From: Candidatus Bathyarchaeota archaeon
GTDB lineage: Archaea; Thermoproteota; Bathyarchaeia; Bathyarchaeales; Bathycorpusculaceae
Reading direction: 5' to 3'
Assembly: GCA_026014615.1 (NCBI GenBank)
Contig: JAOZHZ010000028.1
Span: 248,001-312,000 of the forward strand
DNA length: 64,000 nt
Shown here one piece after another: positions 39,488 to 50,149 of the stretch. Numbering within the stretch: position 1 is the stretch's first letter; every line of letters starts with the position of its first letter. The notes under the pieces were generated by a model. The model searched no databases and was not told the DNA's origin. It saw only the letters and a program-made list of their open reading frames with translations. A program made the position numbers and the translations under genes.

Positions 39488-40657
39488 ATGATTAGAAGAT
39501 TTTCTTCCGTTAGCACCAGTCACACACGTGTAGCTTATCTAAGCACGTATCCTCCAAGAGAATGCGGCATAGCCACTTTTACAAAAGACCTCATAGACGC
39601 CGTCGATGAAGTTAACGGGTACAGATCAACGGTTATCGCCATAAACGAGAAAGGGGCAATCTACGATTACGACCGACGAGTAAAATGGACTGTTGAAGGT
39701 GATTCAGCACAAAGTTACGTTGAAGCAGCCGAGTACATTAACTCATCTAACATCGAGTTAGTCAATATTCAACATGAATTTGGGCTTTACGGAGGCGAAT
39801 GCGGAGAAGACATTAAAGTATTCATGGAAACCGTCCAGAAACCAGTTGTAACGACGCTCCATACCATACATGACAGTTTCAGCCCAAAAGCCTTAGCTGT
39901 ACTGAAATACGTTTCAGAAAAAAGCGCAGCCATAGTCGTCATCACTCATACGGCAACTAAACTGCTCAGAAAACAGGGCATTCGCTACAAGAACTGTCTG
40001 GTTATCCCACACGGCTGCCCAAACATTGAATTCACCGACAACGATTCAGCCAAGGAATCATTAGGTTTAAAGAACCGTTTGGTTGCCTCCACGTTTGGGC
40101 TGATAAGCAGCGGCAAGGGCATTGAGTATGCAATTCGTGCTCTTCCTAAAATTGTGGAAAAGGAACCTCGACTTCTCTATTTGGTTATCGGGCAAACACA
40201 TCCTGAAGTTCGAAAACACGAAGGTGAACGGTATCGGAACAAGTTAATGACGCTGGTAAACGATTTGGGTTTATATGAACACGTTAGATTCGACAACAGA
40301 TACCTTTCTAAACGGGAATTAATTAAGTATCTTCAGGCAACCGACATTTATTTGACTCCTTACGTTTCGCCTAACCAGATTAGCAGCGGCACACTCACCT
40401 ATGCTTTGGGTGCAGGGAAAGCTGTAGTTTCTACGCCTTACTTTCATGCTCAAGATACTTTAGCGAATAACAGGGGACTTTTCTTCAAGTTTAAAGACCC
40501 TGACTCCATAGCGGAAAGTTTAGCTGTACTGTTAGATGATAATCTTCGTAGAGCCATCCAAAAAAGGGTATACAAGTACAGCAGACGTTTCTTGTGGACA
40601 AATGTTGCCAAAAACTACGTTAACCTCTTTAACAAAGTAACCAAAACTAAAGGATGA
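39488..40657 (+). CDS. Glycosyltransferase family 4-like protein
   Basis: [54 protein letters not shown]. Confidence 0.9.
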   Translation: MIRRFSSVSTSHTRVAYLSTYPPRECGIATFTKDLIDAVDEVNGYRSTVIAINEKGAIYDYDRRVKWTVEGDSAQSYVEAAEYINSSNIELVNIQHEFGLYGGECGEDIKVFMETVQKPVVTTLHTIHDSFSPKALAVLKYVSEKSAAIVVITHTATKLLRKQGIRYKNCLVIPHGCPNIEFTDNDSAKESLGLKNRLVASTFGLISSGKGIEYAIRALPKIVEKEPRLLYLVIGQTHPEVRKHEGERYRNKLMTLVNDLGLYEHVRFDNRYLSKRELIKYLQATDIYLTPYVSPNQISSGTLTYALGAGKAVVSTPYFHAQDTLANNRGLFFKFKDPDSIAESLAVLLDDNLRRAIQKRVYKYSRRFLWTNVAKNYVNLFNKVTKTKG

Positions 40658-40664
40658 ATTCAAG

Positions 40665-41756
40665 TTGGTTTATCCCCCCCCTATAAAACTTGATTTCCTC
40701 AAAGTGCTCACAGACGACACTGCACTTGTTCAGCACTCAAAATATGCTACCCCTTACCGAAAAGAAGGCTACACAACTGACGACAATGCAAGAGCCCTGA
40801 TTGCCTGCACCAAGCATTATTCGCTGTCCAAAAGTTTAGCCGCACAAAAACTGGTAGATACTTACTTAGGCTTCTTATGTTACATGCAGAGGACAGACGG
40901 TAAAATGCATAACTTTCTTGGCTATAACAGGCAGTTCGCTGACGCGGTCGGTTCTGAAGACTGCATAGGACGAACCATCTGGGCGTGCGGTCACTGTTTG
41001 GATTCAAAACTGCCCCAAGAAACGAATCTGGTTGCCAAAGAAATTTTTGATAGGGCGTTTAAGTGGGCTTCAACTTTTTCTTCACCCAGAGCTAACGCGT
41101 TTTCCATTATGGGTCTGTTTCACTATCAGAAAGCTCACCCAAATGATCCAAATATCTCGCGGAACATGCGAATTTTGGGGGACCAACTGCTTAGACTATA
41201 CGAGAAGGAAGCGTTACCTGATTGGCAATGGTTTGAACCCTACTTGACCTACTCTAACGGGCGCCTGCCGCACGCGCTTTTTCTGGCATACGAAAACACC
41301 AAAGAAGAAAAGTACCTGCAGGTTGCCTGTAACTCTTTAGATTTCGTGCTGCAGGTTCAAATGGTTGACGGAGTTTTTGCGCCTATTGGCAATCGAGGCT
41401 GGTATATGCGAGGCAAAGAAAGGGCAATCTACGACCAGCAATCAATTGAGGCTTCAAGCATGACGGAAGCAGCTATCGCCGCATTTCAGAGTACAAGCAA
41501 AGAAGAATATCGGCAAGCGGCTTCTCGGGTTTTTGACTGGTTTTTGGGTGGGAACCTGAAAGGGGTGAAGGTTTATGATTCCGTAACGGGTGGTTGCTGT
41601 GATGGGATAACGCCTCAGGGGCTTAATTTGAATAAAGGGGCTGAATCGACTGTGGCGTATCTTCAAGCCCATTTAGCCCTAGAAGAAGCTACTTTACTTC
41701 CGAAAGGTTTTGAGCAGGTCAAAAAGACGCCGTTTGCAAAGACCCAAAAAACCTAA
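40665..41756 (+). CDS. (alpha/alpha)6-barrel glycosidase-like protein adjacent to GT4/GH130
   Basis: [54 protein letters not shown]. Overlaps a coherent carbohydrate cluster. Confidence 0.75.
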   Translation: MVYPPPIKLDFLKVLTDDTALVQHSKYATPYRKEGYTTDDNARALIACTKHYSLSKSLAAQKLVDTYLGFLCYMQRTDGKMHNFLGYNRQFADAVGSEDCIGRTIWACGHCLDSKLPQETNLVAKEIFDRAFKWASTFSSPRANAFSIMGLFHYQKAHPNDPNISRNMRILGDQLLRLYEKEALPDWQWFEPYLTYSNGRLPHALFLAYENTKEEKYLQVACNSLDFVLQVQMVDGVFAPIGNRGWYMRGKERAIYDQQSIEASSMTEAAIAAFQSTSKEEYRQAASRVFDWFLGGNLKGVKVYDSVTGGCCDGITPQGLNLNKGAESTVAYLQAHLALEEATLLPKGFEQVKKTPFAKTQKT

Positions 41757-41832
41757 CGCCCCTGAGCGGTCGGAAGTTTGTTTATTAATTTGGAGAACCA
41801 GAGTATATACATAGACTAGGAGTTCTTTTGAA

Positions 41833-42210
41833 ATGTTACTGGCTCACCATATTATGTTGAAGGAAGTTATCACAGCGACAAGCGATATATCTATTCAAGA
41901 ATGCATTGACTTGCTTTTCAAACGACACGTGGGATCAGTAGTTATAGTTGATGAATCTCAACGGTGCATCGGTATATTCGCGGAACGTGACGCCATAAGA
42001 GTTGTTGCCCAGAAAGTGCCTTTGGATGCCCCTGTTAGGGGGGTCATGACTAAAAAAGTTTTTACAGTTAACGAAAATGCCACGTTTGAAGAAGCAAAAA
42101 GCATCATCGACCTTCACGGAATCAGACATTTGCCCGTTGTGGATTCGGAGGGGAAACTGGTAGGTTTAATATCTGTTAGGTACATAATAAACGAATTCTT
42201 CGGGATGTAA
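41833..42210 (+). CDS. CBS-domain pair protein
   Basis: LLFKRHVGSVVIVDESQRCIGIFAERDAIR...IDLHGIRHLPVVDSEGKLVGLISVRYI. Confidence 0.9.
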   Translation: MLLAHHIMLKEVITATSDISIQECIDLLFKRHVGSVVIVDESQRCIGIFAERDAIRVVAQKVPLDAPVRGVMTKKVFTVNENATFEEAKSIIDLHGIRHLPVVDSEGKLVGLISVRYIINEFFGM

Positions 42211-42240
42211 CGTTAGCTGTGCTTTGGATGTGAACAGCGG

Positions 42241-43134
42241 ATGAAAAGATACAATCATAATCCCATTCTTGAACCCATAGGTAGGCATGCTTGGGAGTCG
42301 CGTTTAGTCTTCAACGCAGCTGCATTTGCAGCGAACAGCCGTGTTCATATTCTTTACCGCGCCATGGGCGACGACAACGTTTCCCGCATAGGTTACGCGT
42401 CATCCTCAGATGGCTACAATATTGACGAACGGTTGCCTCTTCCTGTTTTTATTCCGTCAAGCGACAACGAGCAAGACGGCTGTGAAGACCCCCGTTTAAC
42501 CTTGATTGATAACAAACTGCTCATGCCGTACACGGCGTTTGGCGTCCACAGTAAACACCAAGTCTACCAAATCGGAATAACCTCCATAGACTTGGAGGAC
42601 TTCTTGAATAAACGCTGGCGTTGGGGTGAAAGGCATCTGGCTTTTCCAGGAATCCACAACAAGGATGCGGTGTTATTTCCTGAAAAGTTCAACGGCGACT
42701 ATGTAATGTTCCACCGTTTAGAACCTGACTTATGCATAGCCCGCTCCGATGACCTGCGCCGCTGGTACGACTTAAAATTCGTTTTGGGTCCAAGAGTAAA
42801 CAGCTGGGATTCTTGGAAAGTCGGCGCTGCAGGTCCGCCGTTCCTGACAAACGAAGGTTGGCTACTGATTTATCACGGAGTCAGCAATGAACGAGTCTAC
42901 GCTTTGGGCGTGGCTTTGCTTGACAAAAACAACCCTGAAGAAGTCATTTACAGGTCGGAAAAACCTATTTTGACGCCTGTGGAGCATTATGAGCGGTTCG
43001 GGAAGGTTCCTAATGTGGTTTTCAGTTGTGGGCAAGTTATGCTTGACGATGAACTTCTGGTTTATTACGGCGGAGCAGACACCGTACTGTGCGTAGCTTC
43101 TTATGAGTTGGGGGAGCTGCTGCCAAAAAAGTAA
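42241..43134 (+). CDS. GH130-like glycoside phosphorylase/glycosidase
   Basis: NPILEP, VFNAAAF, GCEDPRLTLIDNKLLMPYTAF, HNKDAVLFPEK, YGGADTVLCVA. Confidence 0.88.
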   Translation: MKRYNHNPILEPIGRHAWESRLVFNAAAFAANSRVHILYRAMGDDNVSRIGYASSSDGYNIDERLPLPVFIPSSDNEQDGCEDPRLTLIDNKLLMPYTAFGVHSKHQVYQIGITSIDLEDFLNKRWRWGERHLAFPGIHNKDAVLFPEKFNGDYVMFHRLEPDLCIARSDDLRRWYDLKFVLGPRVNSWDSWKVGAAGPPFLTNEGWLLIYHGVSNERVYALGVALLDKNNPEEVIYRSEKPILTPVEHYERFGKVPNVVFSCGQVMLDDELLVYYGGADTVLCVASYELGELLPKK

Positions 43135-43291
43135 TTCTGGGGAACTTTTTTCAGAAACGAAAGAACGCTCATTTATTATAATAAAGTGGGCTAGTCGCAA
43201 AAGATATGCACTCGTTCTCCTTTAGTCATATCGAAAAAGTTGCCTTTTTGCTCATAAAAAGAAACAAAGAATTTAGAAAGTTTGGGTGTGT

Positions 43292-44041
43292 TTAGGGTAG
43301 CACAGTGGTTATGGTTGCTTCCGAAGCAAAGGTTCCAGTTAAACGAGTTGCTTTAGTGCCCGTTATATTCCATATTGAACAGGTGACATACACGTATGCG
43401 TCGGATACCTCGCTATCAAAAGTTATCTTTGCACCCGAAGGCAAGCTCGGCATAGTTTCTATTTTGTCTGTGTCATCGTTATCGTCAGTTTCTTCAAACA
43501 TTATCGATAAAGCCGGAAGAGTGAATGGTAACGAATCGTTAGCTAAATCCAGAGGGAGCGTTATTTCTACTGGCGCAGTTAAATTAACAAAGAGTGCGTT
43601 ATCCTCATCGCCATCATCTTCGTCATCAAAATCATCATCGCCTAACCACACCTCAAAATCACTGGTGTTAACTAGTATCACGTTTTCGTGATCTGGCGGG
43701 GTCCAAACTGCGGTGCCGTTATAAACCGCCTTGTTGAAATCTAATGATTCTTCATTGTTTGTGATGATTGCAACTGGCACGGGATCTGAAGTGCCATTCG
43801 GCGAAGAGAGGTACAAGTAATCTCCACTTCCCGATGAACCGCTTCGAACGTGGACTGCGAGTATGCTAATGTTGAATGATTCGCCCGAAGGTTCAACATC
43901 GACGGTTCCATAGCTGCCGCGGTCAGTATACGTTCCGCTGTTTGTTGTGTCCTGAGCGAAAACTGGCCCAGCCAAAGCCAAGGCAATAATTACTGATAAA
44001 CAAAACGCCAGAGCATCTCCAAAAATGCGGTGCTTTCTCAT
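43292..44041 (-). CDS. Secreted protein with strongly acidic segment
   Basis: Signal peptide (LALAGPVFAQD), WLGDDDFDDEDDGDEDNALF. Confidence 0.65.
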   Translation of the reverse strand: MRKHRIFGDALAFCLSVIIALALAGPVFAQDTTNSGTYTDRGSYGTVDVEPSGESFNISILAVHVRSGSSGSGDYLYLSSPNGTSDPVPVAIITNNEESLDFNKAVYNGTAVWTPPDHENVILVNTSDFEVWLGDDDFDDEDDGDEDNALFVNLTAPVEITLPLDLANDSLPFTLPALSIMFEETDDNDDTDKIETMPSLPSGAKITFDSEVSDAYVYVTCSIWNITGTKATRLTGTFASEATITTVLP

Positions 44042-44170
44042 GTTTTCACCTCCAATTCAAAATTCTTTAGAATAATTTTTTCTTAAGCGAAAAGTGTTAA
44101 AGGCTGTTTATAATAATAAATGTGGGATAGTTGCTTTTGCTAGTCGCACACGCCGTCGGGAGTGGTCTGA

Positions 44171-45005
44171 TTGGCGGAGAAAAGTATACAAAAAGTTCTT
44201 TGGGATTTTGGACTAACAAAAAAGGAAGCGGAAATTTACGTTTTTTTTAGCAAAGCATGGTGCTCTGAAAGGTGGGGAAGTTGCGCGACGAACCAGAACG
44301 AACAAAGCTGAAGTTTACCGTATTCTGAAAAACCTTCAATCGAAAAACGCTGTAGAGCATACTTTGGAGTCGCCTGCTCGATTCGCGGCGGTTCCCCTTG
44401 AAACAGTCTTAGACATGCGTATCCACGTTAAATATGAAGAAGCCGCATTAATAGAGAAAACAAAAAAAGACATACTGACCAACTGGAGCAAAATTAACAA
44501 ACCCGAACTTGCCCCCCAAATAGAAAAGTTTGCTGTGGTTGAAGGAAATGACAAAATCTTTCCCAAAATTGCCCAGATGATAACTGAAACTAAAACTCAG
44601 TTGTCAACTGTTTTGCCGATTTCAGGTTTGGTGCAAGCTGACCTTTTTGGGCTTCTTGATTTAATTGTCAGTCACCCATTGAAATCTACGCTTAACATTC
44701 GTTTTCTAACTGAATTATCCACGCAAGATACTGAAAAAGTGAAGGTGCTTCTTAAACAGATACCAGACGGCAGATTTGCTTTTAGGATAAGACACCCTGA
44801 CGCGGATTTGAGGATGTTTCCAAAAATGGTCATAAGAGACAATGAAGAAATAATGTTTTTTATAACCCCCAAAGCAGCCACACGTTTGTCCGAACAGGAA
44901 AATGTGTGCCTTTGGACAAACTGTAACTCGCTTGTGCAGACTTTTTCAGATGTTTTCGAGGAGTTATGGCAAAACGCAACCGACTTCAAGAGCGTCATGC
45001 CGTAA
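44171..45005 (+). pseudogene. TrmB-family regulator with +1 frame disruption at a T8 run (44241-44248)
   Basis: Frame 1 LAEKSIQKVLWDFGLTKKEAEIYVF continues after removing one T as LAKHGALKGGEVARRTRTNKAEVYRILKNLQSKNAVEHTLESPARFAAVPLETV. Confidence 0.8.
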
Positions 45006-45071
45006 TCTGAATCTACCAAAGTTTCAATTAGAGACAGTTAACAAACAGCGCATTTAACACACTAAGTCAGT

Positions 45072-47948
45072 TTAGCCAAACCGTTTGCCCAGCGTCTTGC
45101 GTTCTTCTTCCAATACTAATTCGTAGAATTTGTCTGTTGTTTTAGGTTCCTTTTCCAGTACGCCCGCGATGTTTGATGCCATAACTTTTCTAGCGCTTAA
45201 CGCTACCGCGGCGGGTTTCCCGTACTTCTCAATCAGCTTAGCTGTATCCACCGCGATATTCCGCAGTCGTTCCTCGTCTTTGGTTAGTTTTTCGCCGTGT
45301 TTCTCGATAAGCGGGTCAGCTTTTTCTTCTTCAACCTTCAACAACCCCAACGCTTGGCTACCGCACCTTGGGCATTTGGGGTTAGCAGGCAAATCCGCAA
45401 CTCGCAGCATCTCGGAGTAGCTCCAGCAGTTCGTGCAAATAAAGTTCCCTGTTTCGTTCAGAAGTCTAGCTTTGGCGGATTCTACAAGGACGGCGCGCAT
45501 GCGTTCAGGAGGGATAAGGTCGGTTTTCATGCTGACACGTTCGATGCCAGTTCTAGCTACTGGCGTGGCGATGCCTTGATTATCAACAGGTACCAGTTGG
45601 ATTTCGTTGTTGTCGATTTGACGCAGGACCCGAACTAAGTCGTTGGCGTCAAGGTCCTTGGTGAAAATCTCTTTTAACCCCTCCTCGTAGATGGGTGTGC
45701 CTTCGAAGCTTTGGATGAGTTTCTGCAGGCTCACGTTGCTAAAGTCTGCCCACTTCTTCAGGGCGCCAAATCTGCGGGCAACGTGGATGACGCGGCGTTT
45801 GAACAAGCCCGTTTTGATGGCGGATTTTGTCAACGTTTCCTTAATTACCTGCTCAGGCATGGCTTTCAGTTCACTAAACACTTCGACAAGGCGGATTGCG
45901 TCGGCGCGTCCCATAGTCTGCACGAAAATGCGGTAAGGATCATGCTGCACCACGATACCAAAGCCAAGTTTATCGCTGAGAACCTGCCCCAGAAGCTGCG
46001 CCAACGCGCGGTTGGTTAGGCTGCCGAAGTTGCTGTGGATGATGACGAATTCGCCCCAGTCCTCGAAAACTATGCGGCTGGGCGTCGGCATGGGAATGCC
46101 CAAGTTGACCTGCTCTACGGTCTCGGTTAAGGAACGCATTATGGTTTCTTTGTCCGCAGAAAACTCTTCCGAAAGTAACACGCTGGTTTGCTCCACCGAA
46201 AGCCCGCTTTGCAGTTTTTCTTCTACGAAACCGCGGACTCTCGCTACTTCCTGTGCTATCTCGTAGGGCACGGGAATTTCTTCACCTATCCAGCTGGGGA
46301 TAGAGCCGCTGGGGTCTTCGACAGAGCGCACATACACTTTGTCTTCGGTTACGTGGGCGATTTGCCATGGGCTTCCGCGGATAATGAATTTAGTACCTAC
46401 CTTGCCGTACTCCGCCATGAACGCTTCATCTAAAACGCCGATGCTGCTGTCCGTGGACTGGTCGATTACGAGGAACTGCTTCTCCACAGGAATCATCGAG
46501 AGATTATCAAAATAGTACTCAAAAAGTGCCTTGCTTCTAGATGGCTTAAGCACCACTTTATCCTCAAAGCTGACCCACGCAAGCCGCGGAAAACGCGTAT
46601 GCATATACTTGAGGACCTTCTCAACATCGTTCATGTTTAAATCTGCGTATGGGTAGGCGTTTTGGCAGACCGTCAAGATTTCATTGAAGGCTAACCGCCG
46701 AGTTTTCAGAAGCATACCCGCAATTTGATGAGTCAAAGCATCATACGGCTTAGGCGGAACCACCACAGTCTCCATCGTTTCTTTCAAAGCACGTCGTGCA
46801 ATGACGAGGGCTTCAAGGGTATCGTCGCTGTCCATACCGATGATTATGCCCTGTGCGACGTGACCATAACTATGCCCTGCCCGACCAACCCGCTGGATGA
46901 GCCTTGTGACCTGACGCGGGCTCATGTATTGTATGACCAAGTCGATTCTGCCTATGTCTATGCCCAATTCGAGGCTGCTGGTCGCGATTAAGCCTTTGAG
47001 TTCGCCGCTTTTCAGCCCCGTCTCCGCCGCTATACGGCTCGGTTTAGCTAAGCTGCCGTGGTGAATGCTGACGGGAAAATCTATATCCCACACTTTCAGT
47101 CGGCTAGCCAACACCTCGCTGATGGAACGGGTGTTCGTGAAAAGCAAAACCGACTTGTGCTTGACCATATAGTCGCGGATAATCCGCAGCCTAGCCGCAA
47201 CCTCAGGGTGTGTAAACAGCTTTCCCGCCAAACGTGCGTCCTCTTCGTTGGGCTTAGGGTAAAGAATCTGCAGTTTAACCATCTTCGCAACCGAGACACG
47301 AATAATTTCCACGGGGCGTTGTGAGCCTACGAGGACTTGGGCGACTTTCTCGGGGCTGCCTATGGTGGCGGATAACCCGACCATCTGGAAGTCTTTGCCT
47401 ATGAGGTTTCGGATGCGCTCCAACGCCAAGGACAACTGGCTGCCACGTTTGCTGTCGGAAAGCTCATGCACCTCATCAATCACGACCCACCTCAGACTTT
47501 GTAGAGATTGGCGAAGCAGCCACCCCGACAGCATAGCCTGAAGCGTCTCAGGCGTCGTAATCAAGATGTCAGGGGGACTTCTGGATTGACGCAGCCTCTC
47601 TTTGGTCTCTGTGTCTCCATGCCGCACCGCCAGCCTGATGTCCAAATTGTTGCACCACCACGTCAACCTGTCCAGCATGTCACGGTTCAACGCCCGCAAC
47701 GGCGTAACATACAACACCTTAATTCCAGGCGATTTAGGCGCCTGCAGAAGCATACTCAAAACCGGCAGGAAAGCCGCTTCAGTTTTACCCGTGGCAGTAG
47801 GCGAAATTAGTAGAACGTTTTTTCCTTCCAAAATTTTAGGGATGGTTTTTTCTTGGGGCTCCGTAGGTTTAGGAAAACCTTTCTGTTCCACTAACCTTCG
47901 AACGGGCTTTACAAGTAACTCAAAAACGTTCTCAGAAGCTTCCTGCAA
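45072..47948 (-). CDS. lhr: Lhr-type superfamily 2 helicase with C-terminal zinc ribbon
   Basis: LLISPTATGKTEAAFLPVL, VIDEVHELSDSKRGSQLSLALERI, GLSATIGSP, SSLELGIDIG, QRVGRAGH; CTNCW...CPRCGS. Confidence 0.9.
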   Translation of the reverse strand: MQEASENVFELLVKPVRRLVEQKGFPKPTEPQEKTIPKILEGKNVLLISPTATGKTEAAFLPVLSMLLQAPKSPGIKVLYVTPLRALNRDMLDRLTWWCNNLDIRLAVRHGDTETKERLRQSRSPPDILITTPETLQAMLSGWLLRQSLQSLRWVVIDEVHELSDSKRGSQLSLALERIRNLIGKDFQMVGLSATIGSPEKVAQVLVGSQRPVEIIRVSVAKMVKLQILYPKPNEEDARLAGKLFTHPEVAARLRIIRDYMVKHKSVLLFTNTRSISEVLASRLKVWDIDFPVSIHHGSLAKPSRIAAETGLKSGELKGLIATSSLELGIDIGRIDLVIQYMSPRQVTRLIQRVGRAGHSYGHVAQGIIIGMDSDDTLEALVIARRALKETMETVVVPPKPYDALTHQIAGMLLKTRRLAFNEILTVCQNAYPYADLNMNDVEKVLKYMHTRFPRLAWVSFEDKVVLKPSRSKALFEYYFDNLSMIPVEKQFLVIDQSTDSSIGVLDEAFMAEYGKVGTKFIIRGSPWQIAHVTEDKVYVRSVEDPSGSIPSWIGEEIPVPYEIAQEVARVRGFVEEKLQSGLSVEQTSVLLSEEFSADKETIMRSLTETVEQVNLGIPMPTPSRIVFEDWGEFVIIHSNFGSLTNRALAQLLGQVLSDKLGFGIVVQHDPYRIFVQTMGRADAIRLVEVFSELKAMPEQVIKETLTKSAIKTGLFKRRVIHVARRFGALKKWADFSNVSLQKLIQSFEGTPIYEEGLKEIFTKDLDANDLVRVLRQIDNNEIQLVPVDNQGIATPVARTGIERVSMKTDLIPPERMRAVLVESAKARLLNETGNFICTNCWSYSEMLRVADLPANPKCPRCGSQALGLLKVEEEKADPLIEKHGEKLTKDEERLRNIAVDTAKLIEKYGKPAAVALSARKVMASNIAGVLEKEPKTTDKFYELVLEEERKTLGKRFG

Positions 47949-48437
47949 TCAGCTTTAACCTCTACGGGACACCAGTAAAGCAGAAAATCAACGGTAAAAG
48001 CATTTTGGAGACACCAACAACTTTAGGCATAATGACGTCCCGTAAACCTTAACACCATTCTTCCTTTTCGCGAAAGACGTTGGGCTTTTGACCTTCAGTA
48101 GCAATATTTGTGTGTGCCTTGTATTTTTGTTTAAATATCTACAAGAGTGCTGAACAGTCAAAAGCACTAATGCGGGACAAGATTAAAGGGCTTATTCAAT
48201 TCTACAGGGTATATTCTCCTTATCTCTGGCTGAGGTTTTTGATAGATACCCAGAATTTACGGTTAACTGATTATCACTCTGATTATTTTCTTGAAGTGTT
48301 TGTATTGTTCGAAGTAAGGTACAATTTGTGCCCGAATTGGGTCTGAATCGTCCAAAATCTCTTATCGATATGCAGAGTGCTGTAAATCACCGATAAAAAG
48401 GGCTGAAAGAAATGTTAAAACCATTAAGTTTAGAAAA

Positions 48438-48661
48438 ATGGGTACCGTCGTACTGTTATCCGCTTCAATGCTTTCGATGCTGGTGTTGGTACAACCTGCT
48501 CTTGCTAAACCCAAACTGCCCGACCTCCCAAGACATCACTGTATAACAAACTTACGTTATGATTAAGCATCAATCAAAAAGACGCACTCATTATTTTAGA
48601 CGTTAGAAACGAAAATGAATACAACCTTAACCATTTGTACGGGCTTCATCGCAACAAATAA
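48438..48661 (+). pseudogene. Rhodanese-like gene remnant (secreted), frameshifted and truncated
   Basis: Signal-like MGTVVLLSASMLSMLVLVQPALAKPKLPD, then in another frame SINQKDALIILDVRNENEYNLNHLYGLHRNK*. Confidence 0.5.
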
Positions 48662-48688
48662 AAGTGTACAGGAGGTAAAAATACTGGG

Positions 48689-49136
48689 ATGAACCGCGAG
48701 GTCGAAAAAGAGTCCAAGTCGTGGAGGCAGGTCTTGCCTCTGCTCTTTATAGTCTATACCGTTCTTATAGTCGTACAGGTTGCCTTAGTCATCTTATCAT
48801 ATATCGACTTACCCATCTTTTTTGGCGGTGTTCTCGTAACCATTGTAACTGTTCCTCTTGTTTATGCAGTCTGGCATATTCAAACAAAATATCGGCACAC
48901 GCAAACTCTGCATGTTATTAACAAAATTGTCTTCATAGGCAACTGGTGCTTTACTCGGCTTCTCCCTAACTATGTTTTCGGTGGTTTTCATTCTCATAGT
49001 TACAGGCATGACTTACCCATTCAGTGCTCTTGGGTCCGTTCTGTCAATCATCCTCTTAGTTGTTATACCTACCACTGTTGGGGGATTTGTGGGGTACTCT
49101 ATAGGCAAACGACGAAATTACATGCCTTATACGTAA
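48689..49136 (+). pseudogene. Small membrane protein with probable 1-nt frameshift near 48940
   Basis: WRQVLPLLFIVYTVLIVVQVALVILSYIDLPIFFGG..INKIVFIG then other frame TGALLGFSLTMFSVVFILIVTGMTYPFSALGSVLSIILLVVIPTTVGGFVGYSIGKRRNYMPYT*. Confidence 0.6.
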
Positions 49137-49361
49137 CCCTACACACGCTCATTTCCTTTTCATTTCTGAACGAGCCCGAGAAGTTACGGATTTGTTCACC
49201 TTACCGCCATCGTGTTATGGTGAAAAACGGGTTAACCTATTTTAACCTGAAAGCTGCGTTTAGATTCAGAAAATGGCTTTTATACTGCACCAAGTTATCT
49301 GCTTCTCAATCTTCTACGGAAGATAAACGAGTTGAGATATCTATTCAGGTCAATGTGTCTT

Positions 49362-49640
49362 TTACAAAAATGTACGTATAATAGCTTCGCCTTTAGTTGA
49401 AAGGCTATAGAACTTTGAGTCTCCAAAATCTAAGCTTTTTACCAAGTTTTCTTTCTTTAGACGGTGAAGATGTTTTTGGACAGTCCACCAGTTCAGACGG
49501 ACGTCTTTTGCTATGCGATTACAGTTTTTGGGGCCCGAGAGCAAAGTAATCAAAATGTTCTTCCTTGAGTTAGCACCTTTAGTAAGGCTGAGCAAGACTA
49601 AAATCGGTGTTTCAAATTCGGCGTTCTCAGGCTTGCTCAT
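49362..49640 (-). CDS. Winged-helix (ArsR-like) transcriptional regulator
   Basis: ILITLLSGPKNCNRIAKDVRLNWWTVQKHLHRLKKENLVKSLDFGDSKFYSLS. Confidence 0.8.
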   Translation of the reverse strand: MSKPENAEFETPILVLLSLTKGANSRKNILITLLSGPKNCNRIAKDVRLNWWTVQKHLHRLKKENLVKSLDFGDSKFYSLSTKGEAIIRTFL

Positions 49641-49887
49641 AGTAACCCCTCGTTTTTATGGGCATAACTATGAAAACACCCCTATCCCTCATATTGATCC
49701 ATGAAAAACTATCGTCCCTGCTTGTCCTGACTAAGTCCGTCTTCTTCATAGAGTCAACACCAATCCTTATTTTGCTGTATTAGCCTATAAAATTTATCGT
49801 GTGTGTTTAGTGTAAATTCCACTTTTCTGACATTACTTTTTTTTAATGGTTATGTGTGTGCGTTGTGGGTGAATGGTATGAGGGTGT

Positions 49888-49990
49888 CTTTTGAGGCTCA
49901 GTGGGTTTTTGCGGAATCCTTTTTGGTCCACTAAGTCTTCTAATGGACTTTACGAGTACCTAAAAAACGTTTTCTGAAACCTCGAAGGCA
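49888..49990 (-). pseudogene. Remnant of a second lhr 5' end with in-frame TAG (49960-49962)
   Basis: Translation SENVF*VLVKSIRRLSGPKRIPQKPTEPQ aligns with intact Lhr N-terminus SENVFELLVKPVRRLVEQKGFPKPTEPQ; DNA similarity to 47862-47945. Confidence 0.75.
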
Positions 49991-50149
49991 ACGATGAAGT
50001 TTTGCTTTCAAAGAACTTGAATCTTACTTCTGTATCAGCGTGCTTTTGACATCAACTCGTAAATCTGAAACATGCATACAACAACCTTTTAAGCGAAAAA
50101 AACCTTAATTCAATGCAGGCTCACTATCAACCCGTAAGGAGCGCTTAAA

